Source: Planctomycetota bacterium
GTDB taxonomy: Bacteria; Planctomycetota; Planctomycetia; Pirellulales; PALSA-1355
Reading direction: 5' to 3'
DNA: 64,000 bases
Assembly: GCA_003389325.1 (NCBI GenBank)
Contig: QQVE01000034.1
Span: forward strand, 186,001-250,000
Shown here: positions 24,048 through 33,596 of the stretch, one piece after another
Position numbering within the stretch: position 1 is the first letter of the stretch
Layout of the letters: each line of letters opens with the position of its first letter
Program-made: the position numbers and the translations under genes
The notes under the pieces: generated by a model
Told to the model about the DNA's origin: nothing
Seen by the model: the letters and a program-made list of their open reading frames with translations, nothing else
Databases searched by the model: none

Positions 24048-26420
24048 CTACTTCGCCGCCGTCTGGCCCTTGCCCGCTTTGCCGCCGGCTTTCTCTTCGG
24101 CTTGCTGGGCCGTCATCACTTGGGCGGCTCCGGCCAAGAGACGCTGGGCCGGGGCGGGGAAGGCGTCCGCGTCGGTGCTCCAGAAGTTGATCGTGACATC
24201 CTGGCCCTTGAACTTGGCCGGGACGTGCATGCTGGAGAGGGCGCCGCGCTTGCGCATCTCGGCCATCAGCTTGCCGGGCGCTTTGCGCAGGTCGTTGTTC
24301 ACGACCGGCTCGGACATCTCGATGTAGCGGGCCAGACTCTCGCGCTCGTCGGCTTCGGCCTCCGGCAGCGGCGCGGCGAGCGGTTTCTGGTCGTGAGGCG
24401 AATTCTCACTGTCGCCGCCGGTGTTCGAGCGAAGTCCCTTCAGCTCCACCACCTTGTCGCCCTCGACGGTCGTGACGCAGACGCGGTCGACCATGGGCAC
24501 CATGCGGCGCAGCGCGTGGCTGAAGCCGCGGAACGCGTTGGGGTTGGCCAAGGCCCGGTAAGCCCCGACCCGGAGGTCCTCGTCGGGCACGCCCTTGGTG
24601 GCGGTCAGGATCACGGCGAACCGCTCGAGCCGCGACATCGGCTCTTTCGTCCTGGTTCCCGCCAACAGGCTCTCGCCGGCCGGCATCGACTCGAAGAAGC
24701 CGATCATCATCTCGTCCCACGTCTGATCGCCGAAGCCGACGGTCTTGGTCGGGTCGGGATTGTTGAGGTTGTCTTCCGAGTTGTCGAACATCGCGTAGCA
24801 GTCCATCCGCGTGCCGCGCGGCAGAAACTTCGGCTCGGCCAGGCGGTAGTTGGTCTGCCAGCCGAAGTCGTAGTTCGGGATGTCGAGCAGCACCTCCTTG
24901 CGCCCGTCGGGGTAGATCGCCTGGTAGCGGAACGCCTTGCCCCGCAGGTGCATGTGCGGCATCAACGTCAGCAACTGCGTGTCTTCGAAGAACACGTAGC
25001 GGGCCTTGACGACGTGGCTGGGGTCGCCCGGGGGAATGCGAAACACGTGGTTCGAGGCGCTGTGCACGCGCACTTCCTTCTTGACCAGTCCCGGCTCGGC
25101 GAACACGAATCCGCAGTAGCTGCGGTCTGTCTGCTTCGAACCGTTGGGCGTGTAGTGCATCTGGAAGATGAGCTTCGAGCCGGCCGGCACGAAGCGGGCC
25201 AGGCCGTCGCCCAGCGGCTCGGGACGAAGCCCCGGAGCGTAGGCCCCCAGAAAGTCGTTGCTGCTGCCCAGGCCCATCAGGTTGCCGCCCGGCGGCAGCA
25301 CGAACAGCAGAATGTGGTGCACCACCGCGGGGTTGCCGGGGCGGGGTTCGATGGCCGAGATCCAGCGGTCTTCGGTCCAGCCGGGATCGACCACGAAGTG
25401 CTGGTAGTCGACCACGCCGGTGGCCGGCACTTCGAACGGCTCGTCGCGCATGTAGACGACTTCCTCGGGCTCGGGAATCATCCAGCCCTCGGCAAACTTT
25501 GGCGGCGCGGGCAAGTCGGCCGGATCGCCCTCGGGCGCGCCGGCGTCGACCCACTGGGCGATCAGTTCCTTGTCGCTATCGCTTAAGCGCGCGTCGTTCT
25601 TGAAGTGGCCGTACTTTTCGTTGGCGTGCCAGGGGGGCATCCGCTGCAACTGCACGACCTCATGGATCATCGAGGCCCAGCCGGCCACTTCCTCGTAGTT
25701 GGTGAGCGTAAACGGGGCGATCTGGCCCTCGCGGTGGCAGAACACGCAATTGGCGTTCATGATCCGCGCGATCTGATTCGAGTAGGTCACCTCGCTGTCG
25801 GCCACCGGCTCGAAGTTGCGCCCGATCAGGCAGCCGGGAGCCCGCGTCTCGGCCAGGGCGACCGGATTGCCGGCCAGCGCGGCGTCGATGGCCAGGGCCA
25901 GGTCTTCTTTCTCCGGCTCGGGCTTTTGGTAGTTGGCGTTCTGCTCGTTGAAGCCGTATTGGTCGTCGATGCGGCCGCGATAGCAGATCTGCCCCTGCTT
26001 ATCGAGCACGACGGCCTCGGGCGTGCGCGTGGCGCCGACGGCATCGGCCACGACCTGGTTCAGGTCTTTGAGGATCGGGAACTTGATGTCGTGCACGCGG
26101 GCAAACGCCGCGATCTCGGTCACCGCATCCTGCCGGTTGGCGTCGAGGCCCAGGAACACGACGCCCTGGTCCTTGTACTTGTCGGCCAGGGCATTGAGCC
26201 GCGAGGCGTACAGCTTGGCCAGCGGGCACTCGGTGCCCAGGAAAGCCATCACGACGACTTTGTCCTTGCCGACTTCGTCGAGCGAGACCGGCTGGCCGTG
26301 ATAGTCGCGGAGGGTGAAATTGTCGACCTTCGTGCCGATGGCCACGGGCGTCGACTCGGCCAGGGCGCGGAAAGCGCCAAGCGTGGCCGCCAGCAACAAT
26401 GCCAGTGCCGGGACTCGCAT
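24048..26420 (-). CDS. Redoxin / cytochrome c / copper monooxygenase-like fusion protein
   Basis: A 790-residue secreted multidomain protein. After a signal peptide (about 1-21) comes an AhpC/TSA-type redoxin domain (about 27-180) with the peroxidatic-type Cys65 in GTECPLAKLY. A short cytochrome c-like segment follows with one haem motif, CVFCH (225-229), and QRMPPWH further on. The C-terminal half contains the copper-ligand pattern of the DBM/PHM type II monooxygenase family: VVHHILLF (about 363), QMHYTPNG (about 420) and MPHMHLRG (about 486). The ribosome site AGAGGT precedes the ATG. This is probably an electron-transfer or oxidative enzyme of the periplasm; substrate is unknown. Confidence 0.82.
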   Translation of the reverse strand: MRVPALALLLAATLGAFRALAESTPVAIGTKVDNFTLRDYHGQPVSLDEVGKDKVVVMAFLGTECPLAKLYASRLNALADKYKDQGVVFLGLDANRQDAVTEIAAFARVHDIKFPILKDLNQVVADAVGATRTPEAVVLDKQGQICYRGRIDDQYGFNEQNANYQKPEPEKEDLALAIDAALAGNPVALAETRAPGCLIGRNFEPVADSEVTYSNQIARIMNANCVFCHREGQIAPFTLTNYEEVAGWASMIHEVVQLQRMPPWHANEKYGHFKNDARLSDSDKELIAQWVDAGAPEGDPADLPAPPKFAEGWMIPEPEEVVYMRDEPFEVPATGVVDYQHFVVDPGWTEDRWISAIEPRPGNPAVVHHILLFVLPPGGNLMGLGSSNDFLGAYAPGLRPEPLGDGLARFVPAGSKLIFQMHYTPNGSKQTDRSYCGFVFAEPGLVKKEVRVHSASNHVFRIPPGDPSHVVKARYVFFEDTQLLTLMPHMHLRGKAFRYQAIYPDGRKEVLLDIPNYDFGWQTNYRLAEPKFLPRGTRMDCYAMFDNSEDNLNNPDPTKTVGFGDQTWDEMMIGFFESMPAGESLLAGTRTKEPMSRLERFAVILTATKGVPDEDLRVGAYRALANPNAFRGFSHALRRMVPMVDRVCVTTVEGDKVVELKGLRSNTGGDSENSPHDQKPLAAPLPEAEADERESLARYIEMSEPVVNNDLRKAPGKLMAEMRKRGALSSMHVPAKFKGQDVTINFWSTDADAFPAPAQRLLAGAAQVMTAQQAEEKAGGKAGKGQTAAK

Positions 26421-26599
26421 GGGATACCTCTGTCACGTCTGGGGGCAGTGTTCGTGGTTCCGTTCCTGCGCCGTTGGCAACCACGAGGGGGGATGAACCG
26501 ATTAGTGTAGTCGAATGAACCGCAAATCACCAGTTTGCGTCTTATTTCTCTGACCGCCATCGGCACTCCGCCGCAGCAACCGCCGCACCGTCGCCCGGC

Positions 26600-26628
26600 A
26601 TGACGCCGACGACACATGGTGCTAGAAT
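26600..26628 (+). promoter_or_regulatory. Promoter of tRNA-Ser
   Basis: ATGACG (26600-26605), a 17-bp spacer and TAGAAT (26623-26628). The expected start lies about six bases before the mature tRNA at 26641. Confidence 0.6.
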
Positions 26629-26640
26629 TGCGGTACTTCC

Positions 26641-26723
26641 GGAGGGTATGCGAATTGGCTAGCGGCGACACTGGAAATGTCGTGCCGGTTTACCGGTTGC
26701 GGGTTCGAGTCCCGTGCCCTCCG
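26641..26723 (+). tRNA. tRNA-Ser (GGA)
   Basis: The acceptor arms GGAGGGT (26641-26647) and GCCCTCC (26716-26722) pair with one G-U pair. The anticodon stem CGACA/TGTCG encloses CTGGAAA with anticodon GGA. A long variable arm (class II, as in Ser tRNAs) and a T arm with GGTTCGAGTCC are present. The discriminator is G and CCA is not encoded. Confidence 0.95.
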
Positions 26724-26792
26724 CTTTAGTGGCCCGGCGGGATACATCGCTGGGCTGCTTGGCCTTCGACATTGCGACGCCCAGAAACCGAA

Positions 26793-26829
26793 CTGGCCCT
26801 GTTGCCGATCCTTGCGGCAACAGGGCCAG
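26793..26829. terminator. Perfect 15-bp hairpin between tRNA-Ser and a convergent gene
   Basis: CTGGCCCTGTTGCCG (26793-26807) and CGGCAACAGGGCCAG (26815-26829) are perfectly complementary around a 7-nt loop. It probably ends transcription from both tRNA-Ser and the minus-strand gene at 26872, though no U-tract follows on either strand. Confidence 0.65.
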
Positions 26830-26871
26830 ATTCGCTTACAGACCACATTTGTGGTTTGGCTTTCGGTCAGC

Positions 26872-27297
26872 CTACCAGGCCGTGGCTCCGGCCAGGCCGC
26901 CCGCGATGCCGCCGGCGGCGAGCACGGACAACTGCGATCCGGTGGGATCCATCAGGTACTGGATCTCGGTCTGACCGGCGAAGCTCAGGTTGCCGCCGAT
27001 GGCGCTTGAGCGCTTACCGACCCAACTGGCGCCGGCCTCGTAGTTGTTCGCCGAAATCTGCTGGACGTAGTTGTTGGGGTTGTTGGGATCGGTAATGGTC
27101 CAACGCGCCTCGCTGGCGCCCCAAACGTTGGCAAACGTGCCCTTGCCGCGGACGGTCATGCCGTCCTCGTCGGACATCGTGGTCATCGACCCCAGGCCCA
27201 TGTTGCCGAGGGTCGACTTCGAGACGGCCAGATCGCCAGCCGCGGCGGTCGACACCATGGCCGCCAGGGCGGCACACGCGATCGCAAAGCTTTTCAT
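26872..27297 (-). CDS. Small secreted protein of unknown function
   Basis: A 141-residue protein with a clear Sec signal peptide (MKSFAIACAALAAMVSTAAA, cleaved before GD). The mature part is rich in Gly, Ser, Thr and Asn, with STLGNMGLGSMTTMSDEDG and repeated short strands (ARWTITDPNNPNNYVQQIS), and ends in a hydrophobic Gly/Ala tail (GGIAGGLAGATAW). GAGGACACAACTT before the ATG supports the start at 27297. The family is unknown; a cell-surface or exported structural role is possible. Confidence 0.7.
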   Translation of the reverse strand: MKSFAIACAALAAMVSTAAAGDLAVSKSTLGNMGLGSMTTMSDEDGMTVRGKGTFANVWGASEARWTITDPNNPNNYVQQISANNYEAGASWVGKRSSAIGGNLSFAGQTEIQYLMDPTGSQLSVLAAGGIAGGLAGATAW

Positions 27298-28024
27298 AAG
27301 TTGTGTCCTCGTGAAGTGAAACACCGTTGCATGACACCCCCGCCCAGGCGATTTGGCCTGCCGGGGTCCTGTCGCGGCCCGCGGAGGCGAGGCTCCCCGG
27401 TGCCCGCGAAACTGAGACTGAATGCTGCGCAGCAATCAATTCGGAGGACAGGGTAATTGGCACAATCTGCATAGTCAACATAACAGGCATACTTTACGCG
27501 AAATTCCCAAGCGGAACGCGCCCGAATGTGGACGCCCCATCCGAAGAGGGGGTCATGGGGTTGTCGCTGCACGCCCCATTTCGTTGACGCGCAAGCAGCG
27601 CGGCGTTAAGCTACTGGCATTGTGGACTAGGAGTTTGTGCGTATTCAGGCTGCGTTAGGAAAGGCACGCTAGTGATGATTGCTCGATACAATCCAGCGCC
27701 CAAGGACGAATCCCGCTCGTTGCAGATCGCGATCCAACCGGTCGAGCGCCGCCAGGACGTTCGCACCGTTGTGGTCCGCTGCCCGCGGCTGCGATGCTCG
27801 CCGCGCCAACGGGCGAAGTCGGCCGAAACGCGATAGACCGCGACACGCTGGAGTCCATCTTCAAAATGCCGGCACTCGCCGGCTTTCGTGCCGCGCGTGC
27901 TCGCGCAGCACTGGGGGCGCCTTTCGCTCTGGCGCCTCGAATTCATCAGCTGCCAGATCCGCGCTAGCGAGTCATGCACCGTCGGTGCACTTGCACGATC
28001 ATTGCATCGCCAACGCGTCGCGCG
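27298..28024. other. Intergenic region without a credible gene
   Basis: About 730 bases between two minus-strand genes. Open frames here are short, lack ribosome sites and have no recognisable protein. A 6-bp hairpin TGCACC/GGTGCA (27975-27989) lies just downstream of the PHP-type gene and may help end its transcript. The left part must hold the promoter of the small secreted protein gene. Confidence 0.4.
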
Positions 28025-30556
28025 TTAGTGGTGATGGTGATGATGGTGGGGCTTGGAAGGCTTCAGGCCGGGCTCGATCGGCAGGGGCAAGCCGAGCATG
28101 TCGCCGTTGGGTTTGAATCCGCCGCCATCGACGTCGACGAAGATGGGATTGCCCACCGCCGCGGGCATCAGCTCTCCGCGATCGGGGCCCATCACCGGAC
28201 CCAGCGTCTCGCCCTCGCCCGCGCAAGCCACGACCAGGTGGGCGTCGGCGTCAAGCGCCACGGGAATCTCTTCGTCGAAGACGACCGTCCCCTCGTGGAA
28301 CATGTCGGGGTTGGTGCGCTCGGTGAAATTCAACTTCGACTTGGGCTTGCCGTTAACGAACACTTGCACCCGATTGACGGCGAGCCAGTTGGGGCATTGC
28401 ACGCGCACCTTGAGCTTCACTCGGCCGTCGGAGGCTTCCAGATCGTCGCCGACGTCAGCCACCTTGTCGCCTTTGGCGGCGCGGGCCGATACTTCGAGAA
28501 AAGGTCCGTTGGTCATCACGATATGGCCGTGCTCCGAATCGTGGACCAGGTCGTGCACGTCGGCCTGGGTCGGCTCGTCGGTCGACGACTTAATGTAGTT
28601 TCGCAGCCAACCCGAGCCGTGGAAGTTCCAGTGGGCATCGGTGTTTACCACGCCTGGCATGCGGTAGCCCAGGTTCGCGAGTTGCAGCCAGTGGAAAATC
28701 GGGTTGCTGCGGTCGCGCGGGCCGGGGAGCTGGTCGGGACGCTCGAAGATGTTGTCGAGCGGATGCACTTCGATCACGTCCATGAAGCTGAACATCTTTT
28801 CGAATCCGCCGTCGGGCGATCCGTTCAGATCCTTGTCGCCCACCATCTGCACGAGGTTCGGGTGGTTGATCTGCACCAGCTTGTCGGACCCGTCGTCCCA
28901 CATCGCCAGCCGCTCGATCTGCACCACGGGATCGACGTCGGTCACCGGCGCGCCGCCGTCCTGCGTGCGCGGTTTGTGCTTGAGCGGAAACGCGTTCTGA
29001 TGGTTGATCGGCAGCGGGCGGCCCGTCAGCTCCATGCCGGGGCAGGAGAGCATGCGGTCCTTAGCGTCGAAATGTTCCAGATGGGGATCGTAGACCGTCA
29101 CGCGGTTGTGCTCGGTGCAGGGCGCAAACTCGATGTGCTCGGCCAGCAGATTCAGTACGCGGCCGCGCTGGGTCGCGGTGTTGTCGCCCGAGGGCGTGGA
29201 GTGGCTATGGTAGTCGGCACTCAGCCAGCCGGTCGTGTCGACCGTGCGCTTGAGCGTGGCCGCCAGCGGCGTGTCCCGGCCGCGCTCGACCGATACCTCG
29301 GTGAACACGGCGTCGTACTCCGGACCGTGGCTGACGATCACGTCGTACTTGCCCGGCGCAAGCGGCACTCGGGCCTGGCCGTCGGCCGAGTACTGGAGAT
29401 TGCGGACGCCGTGGATCGCGCTGTCGGGACCGAAGTTGGGGTCCGGCGTATCGTCCTGGCCGCTGAATTGAATCTTGCAGGCGATCTTCTGGCCGTCTTC
29501 GCCGGTGATCTTGGCCACGACGTAGCCGGGGGAGGGCAGGGCGACCTTGTCCTCGAGGTCGTCGTCGACGTCCCAGGTGAGCGTCTTTTCGCCGCGGCCC
29601 TGGGCGCTGACCACGGCCTGATAGCGGCCATTCGGCAGACGCACCTTGAGGCGTCCCTCGCTATCGGTACGCGCGTGGCCGACCGAAGCGCCGGCAGCGG
29701 TCTTCACGTCGACGTCGGCAGCGTCCACGGGGCCGTCGGGGTCGGTGACGGCTAGGACAACGCTCGATAGTTTCTCGCCGCGCAGCTCCCGAGCGAGTGC
29801 CTTCACTTCGATGGTGTCGGCGGCGGGGAACAGGTAGCGCACGATTTCGTGCGAAGCGCCGGGCTCGAGCGTCACGGCCTTGCCGTCCTTCGGCTCGAGA
29901 CGCAGCAGGGGCCGCCGTCCCTCTTCGAGGACGAACTTCCAGGGGCTGTCGAGCAGCAGCGTGCCGTAGGCCTGGCGCCAGTGCTTGTCGTAGGCCCATA
30001 CCAGCGCGCCGTCGTCGTCCACGCCGAAGGCGAACTCGCCGTCGGCGCGGATCGCGTCCTGGGGCTTCAATTCTAGCGGCTTGTCGCTCGTGTTGGTAAC
30101 TCGGGTAATGATCTTGAGCCAGGGGGCGCCGTCGGGCAACTCGTAGGTTACTTGTGTGGCGGAGCGGCCGTCTTCGGTGGGCCCTGCGAAGCGGAGCGAG
30201 GCCGCATCGTCTTTGCCGGCGCGCTGCGTGCCGCCGCTGAGCTTGTACAGCGAGCCAAGCGGATAGTAGGCGCTGAGCTGATCGCTCTGACGATCGCGCT
30301 GGGTCAAGTCGATGACCGAGCCGCCGACGTTGCGCACCGTCATGTTGGCGTTGCGGGTGGGGATGGCCTCGGCGATGACGGCCACGATGCGATCGTTGCG
30401 CAGCACCCAGTCGCCGTAGATGCGGTCGGCCTCCTTGCCACGGGGTGCGGCGTCCTGCCAGGTGTCGGGCGTCAGCTTGATCACCTCGGTGGCGCGGACG
30501 TGCGGCAACAGCGCGATGAAAAGAGTGACGGCGATAAGCACGGCAGAATTGCGCAT
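28025..30556 (-). CDS. Secreted PHP/CehA-type metallohydrolase-like protein with poly-His tail
   Basis: An 843-residue exported protein. A signal peptide (about 1-22) precedes beta-sandwich regions (about 23-430) that include two carboxypeptidase-regulatory-like folds (GRLKVRLPNGRYQAVVSAQG; GQARVPLAPGKYDVIVS). A PHP-like domain then begins at SADYHSHSTPSGD (about 444-456) with FAPCTEHNRVTVYD, LVQINHPN and VNTDAHWNF as likely metal sites, as in CehA/McbA-like hydrolases. The last seven residues are all His, encoded by mixed CAC/CAT codons. The ATG at 30556 opens the signal peptide; the open frame to 30652 adds no signal-like sequence. Substrate is unknown; a phosphoester or ester is plausible. 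Confidence 0.8.
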   Translation of the reverse strand: MRNSAVLIAVTLFIALLPHVRATEVIKLTPDTWQDAAPRGKEADRIYGDWVLRNDRIVAVIAEAIPTRNANMTVRNVGGSVIDLTQRDRQSDQLSAYYPLGSLYKLSGGTQRAGKDDAASLRFAGPTEDGRSATQVTYELPDGAPWLKIITRVTNTSDKPLELKPQDAIRADGEFAFGVDDDGALVWAYDKHWRQAYGTLLLDSPWKFVLEEGRRPLLRLEPKDGKAVTLEPGASHEIVRYLFPAADTIEVKALARELRGEKLSSVVLAVTDPDGPVDAADVDVKTAAGASVGHARTDSEGRLKVRLPNGRYQAVVSAQGRGEKTLTWDVDDDLEDKVALPSPGYVVAKITGEDGQKIACKIQFSGQDDTPDPNFGPDSAIHGVRNLQYSADGQARVPLAPGKYDVIVSHGPEYDAVFTEVSVERGRDTPLAATLKRTVDTTGWLSADYHSHSTPSGDNTATQRGRVLNLLAEHIEFAPCTEHNRVTVYDPHLEHFDAKDRMLSCPGMELTGRPLPINHQNAFPLKHKPRTQDGGAPVTDVDPVVQIERLAMWDDGSDKLVQINHPNLVQMVGDKDLNGSPDGGFEKMFSFMDVIEVHPLDNIFERPDQLPGPRDRSNPIFHWLQLANLGYRMPGVVNTDAHWNFHGSGWLRNYIKSSTDEPTQADVHDLVHDSEHGHIVMTNGPFLEVSARAAKGDKVADVGDDLEASDGRVKLKVRVQCPNWLAVNRVQVFVNGKPKSKLNFTERTNPDMFHEGTVVFDEEIPVALDADAHLVVACAGEGETLGPVMGPDRGELMPAAVGNPIFVDVDGGGFKPNGDMLGLPLPIEPGLKPSKPHHHHHHH

Positions 30557-30763
30557 GGCGGGCCCCCGGGGAGTTGGATCGCTTTGGCTAACGCGAGGAA
30601 CGCATGGTAGTGGCCCGTTGTTAGCGGAATGTGAACGCCGAAGCGCGAACACTCGCCGTCAACGAGTTGACCGAGCCGCCGGCGACGGCGGACATGCAAA
30701 GACGCGCGCCGAGTGAGACCCCGGCGGCCATGAGCTTTCCGTCTGCGCCAACGAAGGCCTGGA

Positions 30764-32617
30764 TTATAGGCCACGCGTCGCCGCGCCGAAACGCGCCCGG
30801 CGAAATCGCCGGACGCACCACAGAAACGGCCCCAGGGCCACGGCCATCATGCCCAGCGAGTTCGGCTCGGGCGTGGGAATGGCGTAGTCGCTCTTGCCTC
30901 GCGTGACCGACAGCGGGTAGTGCTTGCCGTCGATCATCACGTCGTAGTCGCCGAAGAAGCCCTCGAAGTTGATCGTGCAATCGTCGCCGACGGTCAGGTC
31001 CATCGTGGGCGTGGTCCACTCGGCCATCAGCTCCTGCCACTTCTCGCCGACGGGCGTCAGCGTCCAGTTGCCGCTGGGGTCGCCCTTGCCGTCGTAGTAC
31101 AGCGAGGCGGCAAACGCGTCCGGGAAGCTGTCGCCCTGCCAGTATCCCCAGGTGTAGAAGCCGTCGGCATTGGCGGTGCCGTAGATCAGCCGAAGCGTCT
31201 CTTCCAATACCTGCGGGGCGTTGGCGATCTGGGCGTCGCCGCCCTTGACGCCGAACTCGGTAAGCGTGATCGGCAGCCCCTCGACCGAAAGGTTCTGCAG
31301 GGTCTGGATGATCTGCGCCGGATCGTGGCCGTTGACGCGGGCATAATACTGCACGCCCACGCCGCCCACCTCGCCGCCGGCATCGCGAATCGATTCGATG
31401 CTCTCGCGATACCAGTTGCCGTAAGCGTCGGCGCCGTCGAGAAACACATCGTACTCGTTGGTAAACAGCCGCACGTCGGCACCCACGCCCGAGGCGGCGG
31501 CCGCTACCTTGTTGAAGACGTCGGCGACGCCCTGGGGCCCGAGCGTGTTGAGAAACGCCGGTTGGTGCACCTGTTCGTTGAGCACGTCGAGGGCAAAGTA
31601 CCTATCGGCGGGGTTTTGCGCGAGTGGACTGTCGGGGTTGCCCACGTAGTAGCCAATGCGGTTTTCGATGGCTGCATTCAACGCCTCGACATTGCCGCTA
31701 TTCAAGAGGCTGTTGACCCAGGGGGGATTCTGCACCGGCTCGCCCCACATCAGCGCGTGCATCCGCGTGCGCAGTCCGGTCTGCGTGGCGTAGTTCAAGA
31801 TATCGTTGACGTACTCCATCGTGGGGTGCGACGACGGGCCGCCGGACGAGCCTTCCTGGTAGATCCACTTGCCCGCGTTGTTGGGCACGATGGCGTTGAA
31901 GTTCTCCTGCAAGTGGGCGCGGTAGGCCGGCATGTTCGGATTCGTATTGCCGTCGAACAGGAACGCGTTCGAGGTACGGCTGGTGTCCTGATTGGCTCCG
32001 CTGACCGACGTGCCGAAGTCGAACGCGTTGCGCTTCATCGACACCTGGACCTGGGTGCCGGGAGCCGCGTTGGGAAACGAAACCGTGACGTTGCCCTTGC
32101 GATAGTGGTCGATGTAGGTATTGGCCGCGTTCAGGGCGTTGGTGCGGGTATTTACATTGTTGAACGTGGCCGACGAACCGAACACGGTGTTGACGCCCAG
32201 GCTGTTGACCGTCACCGAACGCGGCGAGGCCGATCCGGGAGCCACGTAGTCGCGCTCGGCGCGGACCACGTACGTGCCGGCCGGCAGCTTGACGTTGCCG
32301 GTCGTGTATTGCTTGGGCGACGCGCTGTCGATCGACAGGCCGAACTTCTGATCAGCGACCACCACGTTCATGTGCGGGGCCGGCGCCGACGGCGATCCCG
32401 ATCCCTCGGTCGCGTCGAGCGTGAAGTTGACCGTCGCCCCGCCGTCGGGCACGACCAGGTAGGTGCCCAAGAAGCCGGGGCCATCGAGGGTGGCCGAATT
32501 ATTGGATTGCATCACCAGGTCGGAGCCCGAGAGGCTCACCTGGGCCGTCGCTTGATCGGCACATCCCAGCAGGCACGCGGAAAGGGCCGCCAGGACGCCG
32601 TATCGGATCAAAGTCAT
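30764..32617 (-). CDS. GH10 endo-beta-1,4-xylanase with PEP-CTERM tail
   Basis: A 617-residue secreted enzyme. After the signal (about 1-26) comes a beta-sandwich region (about 27-180) that probably binds carbohydrate, then the GH10 barrel (about 190-530). The acid/base is Glu348 in LDVLNEQ and the nucleophile is Glu454 in LTEFGV; MHALMWG and WGYWQGDSFPDA are other family segments. The C-terminus has PTPEPNS, a hydrophobic helix and an Arg-rich end (RRFRRARFG), the PEP-CTERM sorting signal recognised by exosortase. The signal peptide also ends in LLGC, a possible lipobox. Start 32617 has a perfect GGAGGAGACAACGAT. It degrades xylan outside the cell or on its surface. Confidence 0.9.
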   Translation of the reverse strand: MTLIRYGVLAALSACLLGCADQATAQVSLSGSDLVMQSNNSATLDGPGFLGTYLVVPDGGATVNFTLDATEGSGSPSAPAPHMNVVVADQKFGLSIDSASPKQYTTGNVKLPAGTYVVRAERDYVAPGSASPRSVTVNSLGVNTVFGSSATFNNVNTRTNALNAANTYIDHYRKGNVTVSFPNAAPGTQVQVSMKRNAFDFGTSVSGANQDTSRTSNAFLFDGNTNPNMPAYRAHLQENFNAIVPNNAGKWIYQEGSSGGPSSHPTMEYVNDILNYATQTGLRTRMHALMWGEPVQNPPWVNSLLNSGNVEALNAAIENRIGYYVGNPDSPLAQNPADRYFALDVLNEQVHQPAFLNTLGPQGVADVFNKVAAAASGVGADVRLFTNEYDVFLDGADAYGNWYRESIESIRDAGGEVGGVGVQYYARVNGHDPAQIIQTLQNLSVEGLPITLTEFGVKGGDAQIANAPQVLEETLRLIYGTANADGFYTWGYWQGDSFPDAFAASLYYDGKGDPSGNWTLTPVGEKWQELMAEWTTPTMDLTVGDDCTINFEGFFGDYDVMIDGKHYPLSVTRGKSDYAIPTPEPNSLGMMAVALGPFLWCVRRFRRARFGAATRGL

Positions 32618-33596
32618 ATCGTTGTCTCCTCCGGACCGCCGCTCGAAGCACATAGGTTGATGTACCTCGCAATCTGCCCAGGGGGCGGCCGTGTTGCGAT
32701 TCTCTGCTGTTATTCGGGGGATCGAGCATCGGAACGCGCGCCGGACGGGAAGGGGAGCGCCGGCCCAAGGCGCAGCTACCGACCCGAAATGGTTGGCGGG
32801 ATCAGACGAGAGCGCGGCAACGAAACTGCCTCATCGGGCAGCGGCGCTCATTTGAGAGAGGTCATTAGCGGCCAGCAGTGGTACAAAATCGCCCCGAGTC
32901 GTCGGTGTGCGAGGTCGCCGCGTGACAATCGATTTGCTAGCCCCGCTCTAACTATTAGTGGCGGGCCGACGTGTTGTCAAGGATGAGCGCGCGATTCGGT
33001 ACACCTTGCACGTAGAAGACCCGCGCGGCCGGAAGCGCAAACGCGGCACGACGCACGCGACCGCATCGATTCGGCAGCACCGTGTAGTTCCCCCGTGAAT
33101 CGCTCCCGCGTGCCCGAGAGTCTTGCCAGGGAACCCTACCACGGCGAAGGTGTCCCTGAATCGGCGGCGTTTCCGCGCGGTACTCCGCTAAAGCCCAGCG
33201 GCCTCGCGCGCCGAAAGGACCCGCCCAGACCGCAGAATCCTGCGTGCCCGGCGAGCGCGGCACGGCAGGGCCATGACGAGAAGCCTTGACCGCGTAGCGG
33301 TTTCCGACTAGCGTATTACACGGAGAGCCGTTTAGATCCCGCCTCGTGGCCGTTTGTCGTAGCCGGCCAAGCCCCCCCCGGGCGGGCACCGCTGTAGTCG
33401 CCACATGCGCCAGCCTTCTATCGCAACCGTTGCAACATTCGAGCTTGTCCAATCGCCGATTTTCGGACGAGGAAGGGGCGGGGCCGCCATTCGCCTACAA
33501 TAAAGCCAGGCGGATGGTGAACTTGGACGACCAAGGATGCGTCCATCCCAGCGAAGTGCTGGGGGCAGCCCCGGACGGCCTAACGTGAGTCAGCCG
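32618..33596. other. Large divergent intergenic region
   Basis: Nearly 1 kb between the divergent xylanase and HlyD genes. Open frames in it are mostly shadows or lack ribosome sites, and I recognise no protein or RNA. A TACAAT -10-like box at 33496-33501 could start the efflux operon; no good -35 is seen. The xylanase promoter must lie near its left end. Confidence 0.4.

Noticed and set aside
27974-29755. 593-codon plus-strand frame
   Set aside because: Antisense to the PHP-type gene. Repetitive His/Arg/Val composition is typical of shadow frames in this window.
30920-32986. 688-codon plus-strand frame opposite the xylanase
   Set aside because: Antisense shadow: composition is Arg/Val/His-rich with no domain, while the minus strand encodes a complete GH10 enzyme with signals and a perfect ribosome site.
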